From contig NZ_JAPEQG010000002.1 of assembly GCF_026339735.1 (NCBI RefSeq), positions 186,001 to 250,000 on the forward strand: DNA of 64,000 nucleotides, written 5' to 3'. Under the pieces are notes generated by a model. The model saw nothing but the letters and a program-made list of their open reading frames with translations. It was not told where the DNA came from and searched no databases. This stretch comes from Streptomyces sp. NBC_01669. GTDB taxonomy: Bacteria > Actinomycetota > Actinomycetes > Streptomycetales > Streptomycetaceae. Position numbers and translations under genes: made by a program. Below are positions 27,180 through 36,329 of the stretch, piece by piece; position 1 is the stretch's first letter, and each line of letters opens with the position of its first letter.

Positions 27180-28186
27180 GGCGCATGCGTACCCGAACCG
27201 CCGCCCGCACCCCGGCTCTGACAGAACTCGGCTTCGGCGCGGCCCAGTTGGGCAACCTCGGACGGGTCACGAGCGACGAGGACGCCTCGGGCGCCGTCGA
27301 CGCGGCCTGGCGAAGCGGCGTCCGCTACTTCGACACGGCCCCGCACTACGGGCTCGGGCTGTCCGAACGCCGCCTCGGCGCGGCCCTCTCGCGGCGTCCC
27401 CGGTCCCAGTACACCGTCTCCACCAAAGTGGGCCGGCTGCTGGTGCCGAGTCCGGAGACGGCCCACCTCGGGGACGACGGCGGATTCGTGGTGCCCGCGG
27501 CGTCCCGCCGCAGCTGGGACTTCAGCCGGGACGGGATCCTGCGGTCCCTGGAGGGCAGTCTGGAACGTCTCGGCCTGGACCACGTCGACATCGTCTATCT
27601 CCACGACCCCGACGACCACTGGCAGGAGGCGTCCACGACGGGCGTCGACACCCTCGTCGAACTGCGCGACCAGGGGGTGGTGAAGGCGGTGGGCGCCGGA
27701 ATGAACCGGACCGGGATGCTCACCGAGTTCGTCCACCGCTGCGACGTGGACATCGTCATGGTGGCCGGCCGCCACACCCTGCTCGACCACTCCGCCGCGG
27801 ACGAGCTGCTCCCGCTCGCCCTGGAGAGGGGCGTGGGCGTCGTCGCCGCCGCGGTGTACAACTCCGGGCTGCTCGCGGCCCCCCGCCCACCGATGCACGC
27901 CACCTACGACTACCGGCCGGCCTCCCGTGAACTGCTCGGCCGGGCCGCCGCGATCGCCGATGTCTGCGAGCGGCACGGCAGCAGCCTCCCGGAGGCCGCC
28001 ATCGCCCACCCCCTGCGGCACCCGGCGGTCACCTCGGTGGTCCTCGGCGCACGGAACGCCCACCAGTCCCGTACCAACGCCGACCGGCTGGCGGCCTTTG
28101 TCCCCGACGCGCTCTGGGACGAACTGACCGCGCTGTCCCTGCTTCCCACGAGCCGGGCGACGCGGCCCGCGGGGGGACGGACATGA
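27176..28186 (+). CDS. Aldo/keto reductase, candidate L-fucose (D-threo-aldose) dehydrogenase
   Basis: A 336-residue TIM-barrel oxidoreductase. The catalytic tetrad is present: Asp and Tyr in YFDTAPHYG, Lys in VSTKVGR and His in VYLHDPDDH. It resembles the D-threo-aldose 1-dehydrogenase branch (SERRLGAAL, FDFSRDG-like segment WDFSRDGIL), which oxidises L-fucose, L-galactose or D-arabinose to the lactone. In this operon it would supply the acid for the dehydratase, though no obvious lactonase is encoded nearby. GTG at 27176 overlaps the previous stop; ATG at 27185 is an alternative. Confidence 0.85.
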   Translation: MRRMRTRTAARTPALTELGFGAAQLGNLGRVTSDEDASGAVDAAWRSGVRYFDTAPHYGLGLSERRLGAALSRRPRSQYTVSTKVGRLLVPSPETAHLGDDGGFVVPAASRRSWDFSRDGILRSLEGSLERLGLDHVDIVYLHDPDDHWQEASTTGVDTLVELRDQGVVKAVGAGMNRTGMLTEFVHRCDVDIVMVAGRHTLLDHSAADELLPLALERGVGVVAAAVYNSGLLAAPRPPMHATYDYRPASRELLGRAAAIADVCERHGSSLPEAAIAHPLRHPAVTSVVLGARNAHQSRTNADRLAAFVPDALWDELTALSLLPTSRATRPAGGRT

Positions 28187-28248
28187 ACGTCACCGACTCC
28201 GCGCGGCCGGATGCCGCACGGCCGTGTAACCACTACGGAAGGAACGCC

Positions 28249-29694
28249 ATGGAACACCGCACAACCGAGCCGGACACGGCCGCACTCGCCGGCTGGCTGC
28301 ACAGCTGGATCACGGAGGAGGGCGCGGTCAATGGCTTCCACAACCACAGCGTGTGGGGCACGAACCCCTTCACCTTCCTCGACTTCACCAGCGGGCACAC
28401 CACGTTCGCCGGCCCGGCCGTTGGGGCCCTCGCACAGGCCCTGGCCGAACAGCCCGACGAGCGGGGCGTCGAGCTGCTGCGGCGGCTGGTGCGCTACCAG
28501 GCCACGGAGTTCCAGGACGACGGCCAGTACCGGCACATCGGCTTCCAGGTCGGTGAGTCGGCGACCACCGGTCTCATCCACAACGCCGTCGGCAGCCTCG
28601 GTGTGCTGCTCGCGCTGAAGCACGCACGTCATCTGCTGCCCGACGACGAGGTGGACGCCGCGCTCGCGGCCGTACGCCGCAATCTCGACGCGTGCGAGAT
28701 GTACGGGGGCGGCCGGGCCGGTGAGGACGGTACCTGCAACCAGGAGTACGCCCGGGTGTGGGTCAAGCAGCTCTACACGGAGCTGGCCGACGACAAGACC
28801 TACGCGGAGCAGATACCCGAGGACCTCGCCACCCTGGTCCGCCTGTTCCACCACCGCGGCGTACCCGACGCGGACAGCTCCGGCACGTTCCGCACCGTGC
28901 GGGACCGTACCGAGGGCGGCATCCTGGAACCGGCCGAGTACTACGGCCTCATGATCGTCCCCCTGGTGCTCGGCTACCGCGCCCAGGGCGATCCGGAGCT
29001 GCTGGCCGAGGCGAGGCGGCTGTGCCGGCACGTGGCCCGCTCGGCGTGGACCGACGAAACCGGCGCCGTCCGCTACCACCGCTACTGGTACGTCCAGGAC
29101 GACCGCGCCCTGAAGTCGGACACGCCCATGCTGATCGCGGGCATGGGCCTGACGCTCTACGGCATCCACGAGGTGCTGGCCGAGGGTCCCGACGCCGAGC
29201 TGGAAGCGTTCACCGAGGCGTGCCTCGCCACCTATGCGGGCTACCAGACGCCCGGTGGCTACTTCGCCTCCGCCAGCGGCTGGCACAACGAGGCCGACAT
29301 CGCACCCAGCACCGCCTGGCACGCCCACGACCTGATGTTCCTGATGGCGCGGCTGGGACCGGGCGACGGCTTCTGGGACAAGGTGCTTGCCCCCAGGGAC
29401 CGGCAGTCGGTACTGATCAGCGACCGCGCCTTCTGGGCCGAGTCCGGCGTCCACTGGTGCGTGCGCTCACCGCTGACCGCGGGGGACCTGCACATCTACG
29501 GCCGCAAGGACAAGGACACCTTCACCCGGGAGTTCTTCGCCTGGACCGACCGCGAGCCGCTGCCCGAGGACCTGCGGTATCCGGACGCGCTCGAGTTCTT
29601 CGTCGCCAACGACGGCATCTACCGCGTCGACGGCGACGAGGCACCCACCGACATCACGGCCGTCGGCCCCCTGCCCTACCGGGGGCGGCTGTGA
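28249..29694 (+). CDS. Unrecognised protein, possible (alpha/alpha)-barrel carbohydrate enzyme
   Basis: A 481-residue cytosolic protein that I do not recognise as a named family. It is rich in aromatic and acidic loop motifs (GFHNHSVWGTNPFTFLDFTSG, cut here for length; NQEYARVWVKQLY; GILEPAEYYGLM; YHRYWYVQDD) spaced between amphipathic helices, as in six-hairpin or alpha/alpha toroid glycosidases and lyases. No signal peptide. The ATG at 28249 has GGAAGGA upstream; an ATG at 28183 overlapping the preceding stop (ATGA) is also possible and would add 22 residues. It sits between the aldo/keto reductase and the transporter, so it probably acts on the imported oligosaccharide. Confidence 0.6.
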   Translation: MEHRTTEPDTAALAGWLHSWITEEGAVNGFHNHSVWGTNPFTFLDFTSGHTTFAGPAVGALAQALAEQPDERGVELLRRLVRYQATEFQDDGQYRHIGFQVGESATTGLIHNAVGSLGVLLALKHARHLLPDDEVDAALAAVRRNLDACEMYGGGRAGEDGTCNQEYARVWVKQLYTELADDKTYAEQIPEDLATLVRLFHHRGVPDADSSGTFRTVRDRTEGGILEPAEYYGLMIVPLVLGYRAQGDPELLAEARRLCRHVARSAWTDETGAVRYHRYWYVQDDRALKSDTPMLIAGMGLTLYGIHEVLAEGPDAELEAFTEACLATYAGYQTPGGYFASASGWHNEADIAPSTAWHAHDLMFLMARLGPGDGFWDKVLAPRDRQSVLISDRAFWAESGVHWCVRSPLTAGDLHIYGRKDKDTFTREFFAWTDREPLPEDLRYPDALEFFVANDGIYRVDGDEAPTDITAVGPLPYRGRL

Positions 29695-29781
29695 CACCGG
29701 AGCACGACCCGCATCCGCACGCCCCGCAGTCCAGCGAACGTTGATCACCAGCTTTCCCTACCGAGGAAAAGAGAGTCGACA

Positions 29782-31050
29782 ATGATGTCTGCCAACCGAG
29801 GGAGCAAGGCGCGCGGAGCCGCCCTTGCCGCCGTGGTTCCGCTGCTGCTCCTCGCGGCATGCTCGTCGGGCTCCGGTACGTCCGGCGGCAAGGACGGCGA
29901 GATCCGGATGATGGTCAACCTGACCGACAACCTCGACCGGGCCTACTGGGAGAAGCTGGTCAAGCCGTTCGAGGACAAGACCGGTCTGAAGGTGAAGATC
30001 GAGGGCCCGACCGGCAAGTCCGTCGCCGAGTCCTTCCCCCAGCAACTGGCCGCGGGGACCGCCCCCGATGTCATCCAGTCCATCTTCCCGGACGACGACA
30101 CGGCTCCGGAGCTGGTCGACCTCAGCGGTGAGGCCTGGGCCAAGGGGACCCCGATGTTCGACGCGTACGCCATCGGCGACACGCACTTCGCCGTCGGCGT
30201 CGGCACCCAGACCCAGTCGCTCGTCTACTACAACAAGACCGCGTTCAAGAAGGCCGGCATCACCGCGACTCCGACCACCTGGAAGGAGATGACCGCCGAT
30301 CTGGGCAAGCTCAAGAAGGCCGGCTACACGCCGATGCAGACCGCGGGCGACTACCAGACCGGCCTCCAGCTCCAGCAGATCTACCACCCGACGCTCAACG
30401 AGCTCCACCCGAAGTGGCAGAGCGCCGTCACGGACCAGAAGCTCACCGTGGGCGATGCCTACAAGCCCGCCTTCCAGATGTACGCGGACTGGATCGACGC
30501 CGGATACATAGCCAAGAGCGACGCCGGACTCAACCCCTCGCAGGCGGACGGCAACTTCATCGCCGGCAAGGCCGGTCTCTACACCAACGGCAGCTGGTTC
30601 GCCGCCACGCTGGCCAAGGCCGGGAAACTGCCCTTCGAGGTGGGCGTGTTCTCCCCGCCGGCCGCCGACGGCAAGAGCTATCCCGGTCCGCAGGGCGCCA
30701 CCATGGCCAACCCGTACATGGTGCACAAGGGCGCGTCGGACGAGGCCGGCGCGAAGCAGCTGGTGGAGTTCCTCGTGACCGACCCGGCGGCCGTCAAGGC
30801 GCAGCTCGGCTCCGACGGGGTGTTCCGCCAGGAGTCCGACGTCAAGCAGACCGGTACCGACGCCCTGATCCAGGGCATTCTCGACAATGCTCCCGCGCTC
30901 GTCGCCGTGGGCGAGGGCCAGGGCAACGTCCGGCTGCCGGTGACGGGCTTCAACCCCAAGTTCACCGAGGTCGCTCAGAGCCTCTACACGGGGGCGAGCC
31001 CGGCCGACGCCGCCAAGGCCATCGACCAGTGGACCGACGAGAACCGCTGA
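29782..31050 (+). CDS. Sugar ABC transporter substrate-binding lipoprotein (family 1)
   Basis: A 422-residue extracytoplasmic sugar-binding protein. The lipobox is LLAACSS after a hydrophobic signal. Family-1 features include WEKLVKPFEDKTGLKVKIE, APDVIQSIFPDD, YYNKTAFKKAGI and PTTWKEM, and TNGSWFAA. It precedes two permease genes; no ATPase is encoded, so a shared MsiK-type ATPase elsewhere probably powers import, as is usual in Streptomyces. ATG at 29782 (or 29785) follows GAGGAAAAGAGAG. The cargo is likely the fucose-type sugar or oligosaccharide handled by the operon. Confidence 0.9.
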   Translation: MMSANRGSKARGAALAAVVPLLLLAACSSGSGTSGGKDGEIRMMVNLTDNLDRAYWEKLVKPFEDKTGLKVKIEGPTGKSVAESFPQQLAAGTAPDVIQSIFPDDDTAPELVDLSGEAWAKGTPMFDAYAIGDTHFAVGVGTQTQSLVYYNKTAFKKAGITATPTTWKEMTADLGKLKKAGYTPMQTAGDYQTGLQLQQIYHPTLNELHPKWQSAVTDQKLTVGDAYKPAFQMYADWIDAGYIAKSDAGLNPSQADGNFIAGKAGLYTNGSWFAATLAKAGKLPFEVGVFSPPAADGKSYPGPQGATMANPYMVHKGASDEAGAKQLVEFLVTDPAAVKAQLGSDGVFRQESDVKQTGTDALIQGILDNAPALVAVGEGQGNVRLPVTGFNPKFTEVAQSLYTGASPADAAKAIDQWTDENR

Positions 31051-31052
31051 CC

Positions 31053-31964
31053 ATGGCACGCACACTCCCCTCGAAGCAGCGGCGATGGCGCAACGCGGGC
31101 GTCAGTATCAGCATGGTCGTCCCCGCGGTGCTGATCTACGCCGCACTCCTGGTCGTACCGGTGATCTACGCGTTCTACTACAGCTTCACCGAGTACAACG
31201 GATTCCCCACCCGCGTCCCCGAGTTCATCGGGCTGGACAACTACCGCACCATCTTCGGTTCCGACGACATGACGGGCACCATGGTGATCACCGCCGTGGT
31301 GGCCGTGGTGGGCGCGGTCGCCGTCAACGTCGCGGCGCTCGGCCTCGCGCTGCTGCTGAAGCGCACCAACCGGTTCAACACCTTCGGCCGGGTGGTCATG
31401 TTCTACCCGCATGTCCTGAGCGCGCTGGTCGTCGGCTTCCTGTGGCAGGCGATCCTCGGGCCCCAGGGTGTGGTCAACACCATGCTGGAGAAGGTCGGAA
31501 CCGACAGCCTGCCCTTCCTCAGCGACCCCGACTGGGCCCTGTGGTCGATGATCCTCGTCATCGTCTGGTCCCTGTTCGGCGTGCAGTTGATCCTGTATCT
31601 GGCGGGGCTCCAGGCCGTGCCGGAGGATCTGCTGGAGGCGGCGAAGCTCGACGGAGCCGGCCGGTGGCAGACCTTCCGTGCCGTCACCTGGCCATCGCTG
31701 GCTTCCACGGTGACGGTCGCCGTCATCACCTCGGGCATCTCGCTGCTGAAGACGTACGACGTCGTCGTGTCGCTGACCGGGGGCGGTCCCGCGGGATCGA
31801 CCAAGACCCTCGCCTACTCGATCCTCGCGGTCTCGTTCCCCCAGCGGAACATCGGCCTGGCATCGGCCCAGGCCGTGCTGCTGATCCTCGCGGCCGCGGT
31901 CCTGTCCCTCACGGTCCTCTTCCTGCGCAGGCGCGCCGAGAACGACGCGGAGTCCATCGGATGA
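31053..31964 (+). CDS. Sugar ABC transporter permease (MalF/UgpA type)
   Basis: A 303-residue inner-membrane permease with six predicted segments, the first at VVPAVLIYAALLVVPVIYAF. The cytoplasmic EAA loop that contacts the ATPase is EAAKLDGAGRWQTFRAVTWP. It starts 3 bases after the binding-protein stop and overlaps the second permease by 4 bases (ATGA). Confidence 0.92.
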   Translation: MARTLPSKQRRWRNAGVSISMVVPAVLIYAALLVVPVIYAFYYSFTEYNGFPTRVPEFIGLDNYRTIFGSDDMTGTMVITAVVAVVGAVAVNVAALGLALLLKRTNRFNTFGRVVMFYPHVLSALVVGFLWQAILGPQGVVNTMLEKVGTDSLPFLSDPDWALWSMILVIVWSLFGVQLILYLAGLQAVPEDLLEAAKLDGAGRWQTFRAVTWPSLASTVTVAVITSGISLLKTYDVVVSLTGGGPAGSTKTLAYSILAVSFPQRNIGLASAQAVLLILAAAVLSLTVLFLRRRAENDAESIG

Positions 31965-32803
31965 AGAAGACACTCACTTCGGCCGCCGCCCTGCGCGTCG
32001 CGTTCGTCACCCTGGCGTCCCTCGGCATGCTCGTGCCGATGTACCTCCTGGTGGTCAACGCCTTCAAGAGTCAGCGGGAGATCCTCAGCAACCCGTTCAC
32101 CCTGGACCTCGGCACCGCGACGTTCCAGCACCTCGCGGACGCGTGGAACAACCCCGACTTCAGCATTCTCAAGGGCTACGGCACCACGCTCGCGCTGGTG
32201 CTCTGCGTGAACGCGCTGGCCATGGTGGTGTGCGCGCCCGCGGCCTACGTACTGGCCCGCACACCGAAGCTGATCTCCCGGCTGCTGCTGTTCTTCTTCA
32301 TCGCGGGGATGTTCATCCCGACCCAGGTGATCCTGGTGCCGGTCATCTTCGTGCTTCGCGCCGTGGGACTGATGGGCACGATGCCCGGCCTCATCCTCTT
32401 CATGACAGCCACCACCATCCCGTTCACGCTGTTCGTCTTCTTCGGCTACATCCGCGTGCTGCCCCGGTCGCTGGACGAGGCCGCGGCCATCGACGGGGCC
32501 GGCAAGTACTACACGCTGTGGCGGATCATCGTGCCGCTGATGCGGCCGATCATCGCCACCGTGTTCATCCTGAACTCCCTGAGCGTGTGGAACGACTTCG
32601 CCAGTCCGCAGATGATCCTCGGCCCCGGCAGTGACGTCTACACCGTCACCACCGGTGTGTACGCCGCCGTCGGCCAGTACTCGACGGACTACACCAAGGT
32701 GTTCCCGACCCTGCTGCTCGCCGTGATCCCCATTCTGGTGATCTTCGTCGTGATGCAACGTCACGTCATGAGCGGCCTCGCGGCAGGAGCCGTGAAGGGC
32801 TGA
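31961..32803 (+). CDS. Sugar ABC transporter permease (MalG/UgpE type)
   Basis: A 280-residue partner permease. First membrane segment near residues 12-30 (VAFVTLASLGMLVPMYLLVV); EAA loop EAAAIDGAGKYYTLWRIIVP. The ATG overlaps the upstream stop. Together with the preceding permease it forms the channel for the family-1 binding protein. A GC-rich hairpin follows the stop. Confidence 0.92.
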   Translation: MKKTLTSAAALRVAFVTLASLGMLVPMYLLVVNAFKSQREILSNPFTLDLGTATFQHLADAWNNPDFSILKGYGTTLALVLCVNALAMVVCAPAAYVLARTPKLISRLLLFFFIAGMFIPTQVILVPVIFVLRAVGLMGTMPGLILFMTATTIPFTLFVFFGYIRVLPRSLDEAAAIDGAGKYYTLWRIIVPLMRPIIATVFILNSLSVWNDFASPQMILGPGSDVYTVTTGVYAAVGQYSTDYTKVFPTLLLAVIPILVIFVVMQRHVMSGLAAGAVKG

Positions 32804-32811
32804 TCCCCGAT

Positions 32812-32847
32812 GGCGGGGCCGGCCGGACATCTCCCGGCCGGCCCGCC
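32812..32847 (+). terminator. GC hairpin after the transporter genes
   Basis: GGGCCGGCCGG (32816-32826) pairs with CCGGCCGGCCC (32834-32844) around a 7-base loop, followed by a pyrimidine-rich run. It may attenuate transcription between the permeases and the mutarotase gene rather than end the operon. Confidence 0.55.
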
Positions 32848-32947
32848 CGTCCCTCTCCTCCCCCAGACCCGACCGGCCCGGCCCTTCCGCCCGGCCGGCA
32901 AAGGCCGTTGGCGGGCCGACCGGCCCGCGTCATGAAGGAGCCCCGCC

Positions 32948-33289
32948 ATGCCCGCCCCCCGTACCCCGCGCCGTGTCGCGTCCGTGATCCGTCTGCGTCC
33001 GGAACAGGAAGAGAAATACCGGGAGTTGCACCGGTCGGTCCCGCAGCCGGTCCTGGACACCCTGTCCCGCGCCCACATCACCTCGTACTCCATCTTCCTG
33101 CGCGACCACACACTGTTCGCCTACTACGAGTACACCGGCGACGACTACGACGCCGACATGGCCGCCGTCGCCGCCGACCCGGAGACCCAGCGGTGGTGGA
33201 CCCTCACCGATCCCTGCCAGCAGCCGCTCGGCTCGGCGGAGCCCGGGGAGCGCTGGGTGGACGCGGAGGAGGTCTTCCATCTGGACTGA
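32948..33289 (+). CDS. L-rhamnose/L-fucose mutarotase-like protein (DUF718 family)
   Basis: A 113-residue ferredoxin-like alpha/beta protein of the RhaM family, which interconverts alpha and beta anomers of L-rhamnose, or of L-fucose in related members. Family features: VIRLRPEQEEKYRELH, the core YSIFLRDHTLFAYYEY with its catalytic Tyr/His region, and the C-terminal WWTLTDPCQQP. The ATG at 32948 follows AAGGAG. As the last gene of the operon, it identifies the cargo as a 6-deoxy-L-hexose or similar sugar with fair confidence. Confidence 0.85.
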   Translation: MPAPRTPRRVASVIRLRPEQEEKYRELHRSVPQPVLDTLSRAHITSYSIFLRDHTLFAYYEYTGDDYDADMAAVAADPETQRWWTLTDPCQQPLGSAEPGERWVDAEEVFHLD

Positions 33290-33406
33290 CCCACCGTCCG
33301 CCGACTCCGCCCGGCCACCTCCCACCGCCGCGTCCCCTCGCGCCCGCTCTCCGGCGCCCGGTTCTGTCGTGACGCTTGTGCGGGGTCAACGGGAGTCATA
33401 GTCTGC

Positions 33407-33421
33407 ACATGTCATACATGT
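33407..33421. promoter_or_regulatory. Palindrome ACATGTCATACATGT at the beta-helix gene promoter
   Basis: Perfect palindromic arms (ACATGT, 3-base spacer, ACATGT). A possible promoter (-35 CTTGTG at 33375-33380, 16-base spacer, -10 CATAGT at 33397-33402) would start transcription inside it. Its reverse strand reads TGTATGACA, similar to the site at 24671. Confidence 0.5.
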
Positions 33422-33566
33422 TCTGTTTGCCTGCGGCGCTGACCCAGGCGGCACAGGGGCTGTCGGACGCCCCCTCCGGCGTCCGCTCACGGACGCCGGG
33501 ACGCCTCGAAGCGGACCGGATGTCGCGGCCGGGACGGAATCACGGAATCCAACGAAAGGCTCCTCC

Positions 33567-36266
33567 ATGTCGAGAACCGGGAGACGACCGGCGCGGACCC
33601 TACTGGCCTCCGTCGCCCTGGCGCTGGTGACGAGCGCCGGCGTGCCGGCGGCCGGCACCGCGTCGGCCACGCCGTCCGGCCAGGCGGCCTCCTCCGGGGC
33701 CCTCACGGTATACGTGTCGGCCTCGGACGGCGACGACGGAAACAGCGGGGGCCGCGATGCCCCTCTGCGGACGATCACGGCGGCGCGGGACGCACTGGCC
33801 GGCCGCACCTCCCCCGGGGCGCGGGGCACGGTGTACATCCGGGGCGGGACGTACGTCCTCGACGACACCATCCGGCTCAGCGGCAAGGAGAACTCATGGG
33901 TGACGTACGCCGCGTACCGCGATGAGACGGTCACGCTGACCGGGTCGCACGAACTTCCGGCGGACGGGTGGCAGAGGCTCACCGACATCTCGGACGACAC
34001 GCTCGCCGAGCCCCGGTACTCCTCCAACACCCGCCTGAACACACCGGAACTGCGTGACGGTGTGTGGGTGTTCGACCTCGGCGCGCACGGGATCGACCCG
34101 GGCACGCTCTACAAGAACGGCTTCAACTGGGTCCAGCAGCCGTTCGCTCCGGAACTCGTCGTCGACGGCGGCACCCAGACCCTGGCCGAGTACCCGGACG
34201 GCAACTCGTGCACCACCACGGAGACCGCCTGCCACCTGTGGGGGACGGGAGCCAAGTGGAAGGCCGACGGCCCCCGGGACCTGATGAACGTGGATCTGGA
34301 CGCCCGCTTCGGGCCGGAGAGCGCCTGGAACAGCTCCGGCACGACGCCCCGCGCCCAGTTCGAGGACAAGAAGCAGCTCCTCCCCGACACCGGGCAGCGG
34401 GACACCTGGAGCCCGGAGGAGATGCGGCGCATGACCCCGTCCGTCTTCACGGTCGGCGGCCGCGCCGCCAGTGGCGACCGCTACCGGAACTGGGCACCCG
34501 AGGCGGTGCCCGCGGTGGATGATCCGGGCACCCGCGGATTCGGCGAGTACTCCGACGTACCGGTCCAGCTGGATCCGCGCTGGATCGAGGACATCGACAA
34601 CACCAAGTCCGAGACGGAGGGCTGGCTCTCGGGCTACCTCGGCAACAACTACGCCAACGACATGTTGCGCATCCTGTCGTGGAGCGGCGACAAGCTGTAC
34701 ACGAAGTACCCCTCCATGTACATCCCGCAGGACTCCTGGACCAAGGTCAAGGTGCTCAACGTCCTGTCGGAGATGGACACGGCCGGCGAGTACTACATCG
34801 ACCGCTACCACGACAACGACGTCCTCTACTACCGGCCCCAGAACGGCACGATCGAGGGGAGGACCACCACGCTGCAGACGTTCGACAAGAACTTCATGCT
34901 GCTCGACGGCACCCGGGGCGTGACGGTCCGGGGCCTGGCCATGACCGGGTCGCTGATCAGCGGCGTGCAGTTGCTGGACGCCGTCGGGACCCTCATCGAC
35001 GGGGTCGACATCTCCAATGTGAGCATGGACGCGATCCGGATCGGGCGTACGACGGACACGATCACCAGCATGCCGGACTACGAGACCGTGCAGGGCGGGC
35101 ACGACAACGTCGTGCAGAACTCCTACCTCCACGATCTCGGCGGCGGAGGCGTACTGCTCGGCGGCGGGGACCGCGCCACGCTCGAACGCGGAAACAACGT
35201 CGCCCGCCACAACGAGATCACACGTTTCTCCAAACTCGCCACGTACACCCCGGCCGGCTACATGTACGGCGTGGGGAACACGTTCGAGTACAACTACGTC
35301 CACGACGCACCGCACATGGCCGTGCAGATCATGGGCAACGACATGCGCGTCAACCACAACCACTTCTACGACGTGGTGAAGAACGCGGGCGACATGGGGG
35401 TCGTCTACGCCGGGCGGGACTTCACCTACCTCGGCAACGAGATCGCCTACAACCACTTCGAGAAGATCGGGGGTTCCAACGACGCCCTGTACATGGACGA
35501 CGGCGCGACCGGAGTCCGCTTCCACCACAATGTCGTGAGCGACGCGAAGTCCGGCGTCAACTTCAACTCCGGCCACAGCAACACCGCGAACGACAACGTG
35601 TTCATCGGGGTGGACCACGTGGGCCACGGCGGCATCTACCACAAGAACGGCGAGACGCGCCTTCCGCCGGCCAACAGCTGGGTGCTGGAGAGCCGTTACA
35701 ACACGTTCCTCGACGTCCGCGAGGGCGAGAAGTACAGCGCGACCCCCCGGACCGTCGCCGCCTGGCACGCGCACTACACGAACGGGAAGCAGAAGTACTC
35801 CGACGGAAAGCCGATCACGTATCCGGAGATCACCGACTGGTACGTGCCACGCGTGACCGCGACGGGCGAGGAGTGCACGGCCGCCGTCTACACCACGTCC
35901 GGGACCAACGGCTGCAGCCGCGCGTCGGTGTGGGAGGATCCCGACTCGGTCTGGGTGCCGTCGCGGGTCGAGATCGACCACGCGGTGATCGTCGGCTGCT
36001 GCGGCTTCATCGAGACGAAGGCCGACTTCGCCGAGCCGGCATCGCAGTACAGCCTGTCGCGGTGGAGCAACCGGGTCAACACCAACCCCGTCCTGGCCGC
36101 CTCGGTGGCGGAGACCGGCCTCGACCTCGGCACGCTCAGGTTCTCGGCCTCCGGCTCGGTGGCGCGGTCGTACGGGGCCGCGTGGGTCCGGGAGTGGAAC
36201 CGCAGCGTCACGACGCAGGGCATCGGCCGCCCGGCGAACCGCGACACGGACGCCGTCCACCGGTAG
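33567..36266 (+). CDS. Large secreted beta-helix protein, GH141-like
   Basis: An 899-residue secreted protein with a cleavable signal (LLASVALALVTSAGVPAAG, ending near ASA). VYVSASDGDDGNSGGRDAPLR and YIRGGTYVLDDTIRL match the start of GH141-type right-handed beta-helices. The central coils carry VQNSYLHDLGGGGVLLGG, NTFEYNYVHDAPHM and HHNVVSDAKSGVNF. It is a longer cousin of the protein encoded at 20720-22600 and probably acts on a fucosylated pectic side chain outside the cell; the reaction is inferred. It starts at 33567 with an AAGG-type ribosome binding site and ends against a bidirectional hairpin shared with the convergent regulator gene. Confidence 0.78.
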   Translation: MSRTGRRPARTLLASVALALVTSAGVPAAGTASATPSGQAASSGALTVYVSASDGDDGNSGGRDAPLRTITAARDALAGRTSPGARGTVYIRGGTYVLDDTIRLSGKENSWVTYAAYRDETVTLTGSHELPADGWQRLTDISDDTLAEPRYSSNTRLNTPELRDGVWVFDLGAHGIDPGTLYKNGFNWVQQPFAPELVVDGGTQTLAEYPDGNSCTTTETACHLWGTGAKWKADGPRDLMNVDLDARFGPESAWNSSGTTPRAQFEDKKQLLPDTGQRDTWSPEEMRRMTPSVFTVGGRAASGDRYRNWAPEAVPAVDDPGTRGFGEYSDVPVQLDPRWIEDIDNTKSETEGWLSGYLGNNYANDMLRILSWSGDKLYTKYPSMYIPQDSWTKVKVLNVLSEMDTAGEYYIDRYHDNDVLYYRPQNGTIEGRTTTLQTFDKNFMLLDGTRGVTVRGLAMTGSLISGVQLLDAVGTLIDGVDISNVSMDAIRIGRTTDTITSMPDYETVQGGHDNVVQNSYLHDLGGGGVLLGGGDRATLERGNNVARHNEITRFSKLATYTPAGYMYGVGNTFEYNYVHDAPHMAVQIMGNDMRVNHNHFYDVVKNAGDMGVVYAGRDFTYLGNEIAYNHFEKIGGSNDALYMDDGATGVRFHHNVVSDAKSGVNFNSGHSNTANDNVFIGVDHVGHGGIYHKNGETRLPPANSWVLESRYNTFLDVREGEKYSATPRTVAAWHAHYTNGKQKYSDGKPITYPEITDWYVPRVTATGEECTAAVYTTSGTNGCSRASVWEDPDSVWVPSRVEIDHAVIVGCCGFIETKADFAEPASQYSLSRWSNRVNTNPVLAASVAETGLDLGTLRFSASGSVARSYGAAWVREWNRSVTTQGIGRPANRDTDAVHR

Positions 36267-36290
36267 CCGCCGGGTGACACCGTCTCCTCG

Positions 36291-36325
36291 CGCCGGGGCA
36301 TCCACCGCACACGGATGCCCCGGCG
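36291..36325. terminator. Bidirectional hairpin between convergent genes
   Basis: A perfect 13-base stem (36291-36303 with 36313-36325; CGCCGGGGCATCC arm) and 9-base loop. It lies between the stop of the beta-helix gene (36266) and the stop of the regulator (36330), so it can serve both. Confidence 0.75.
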
Positions 36326-36329
36326 TACG

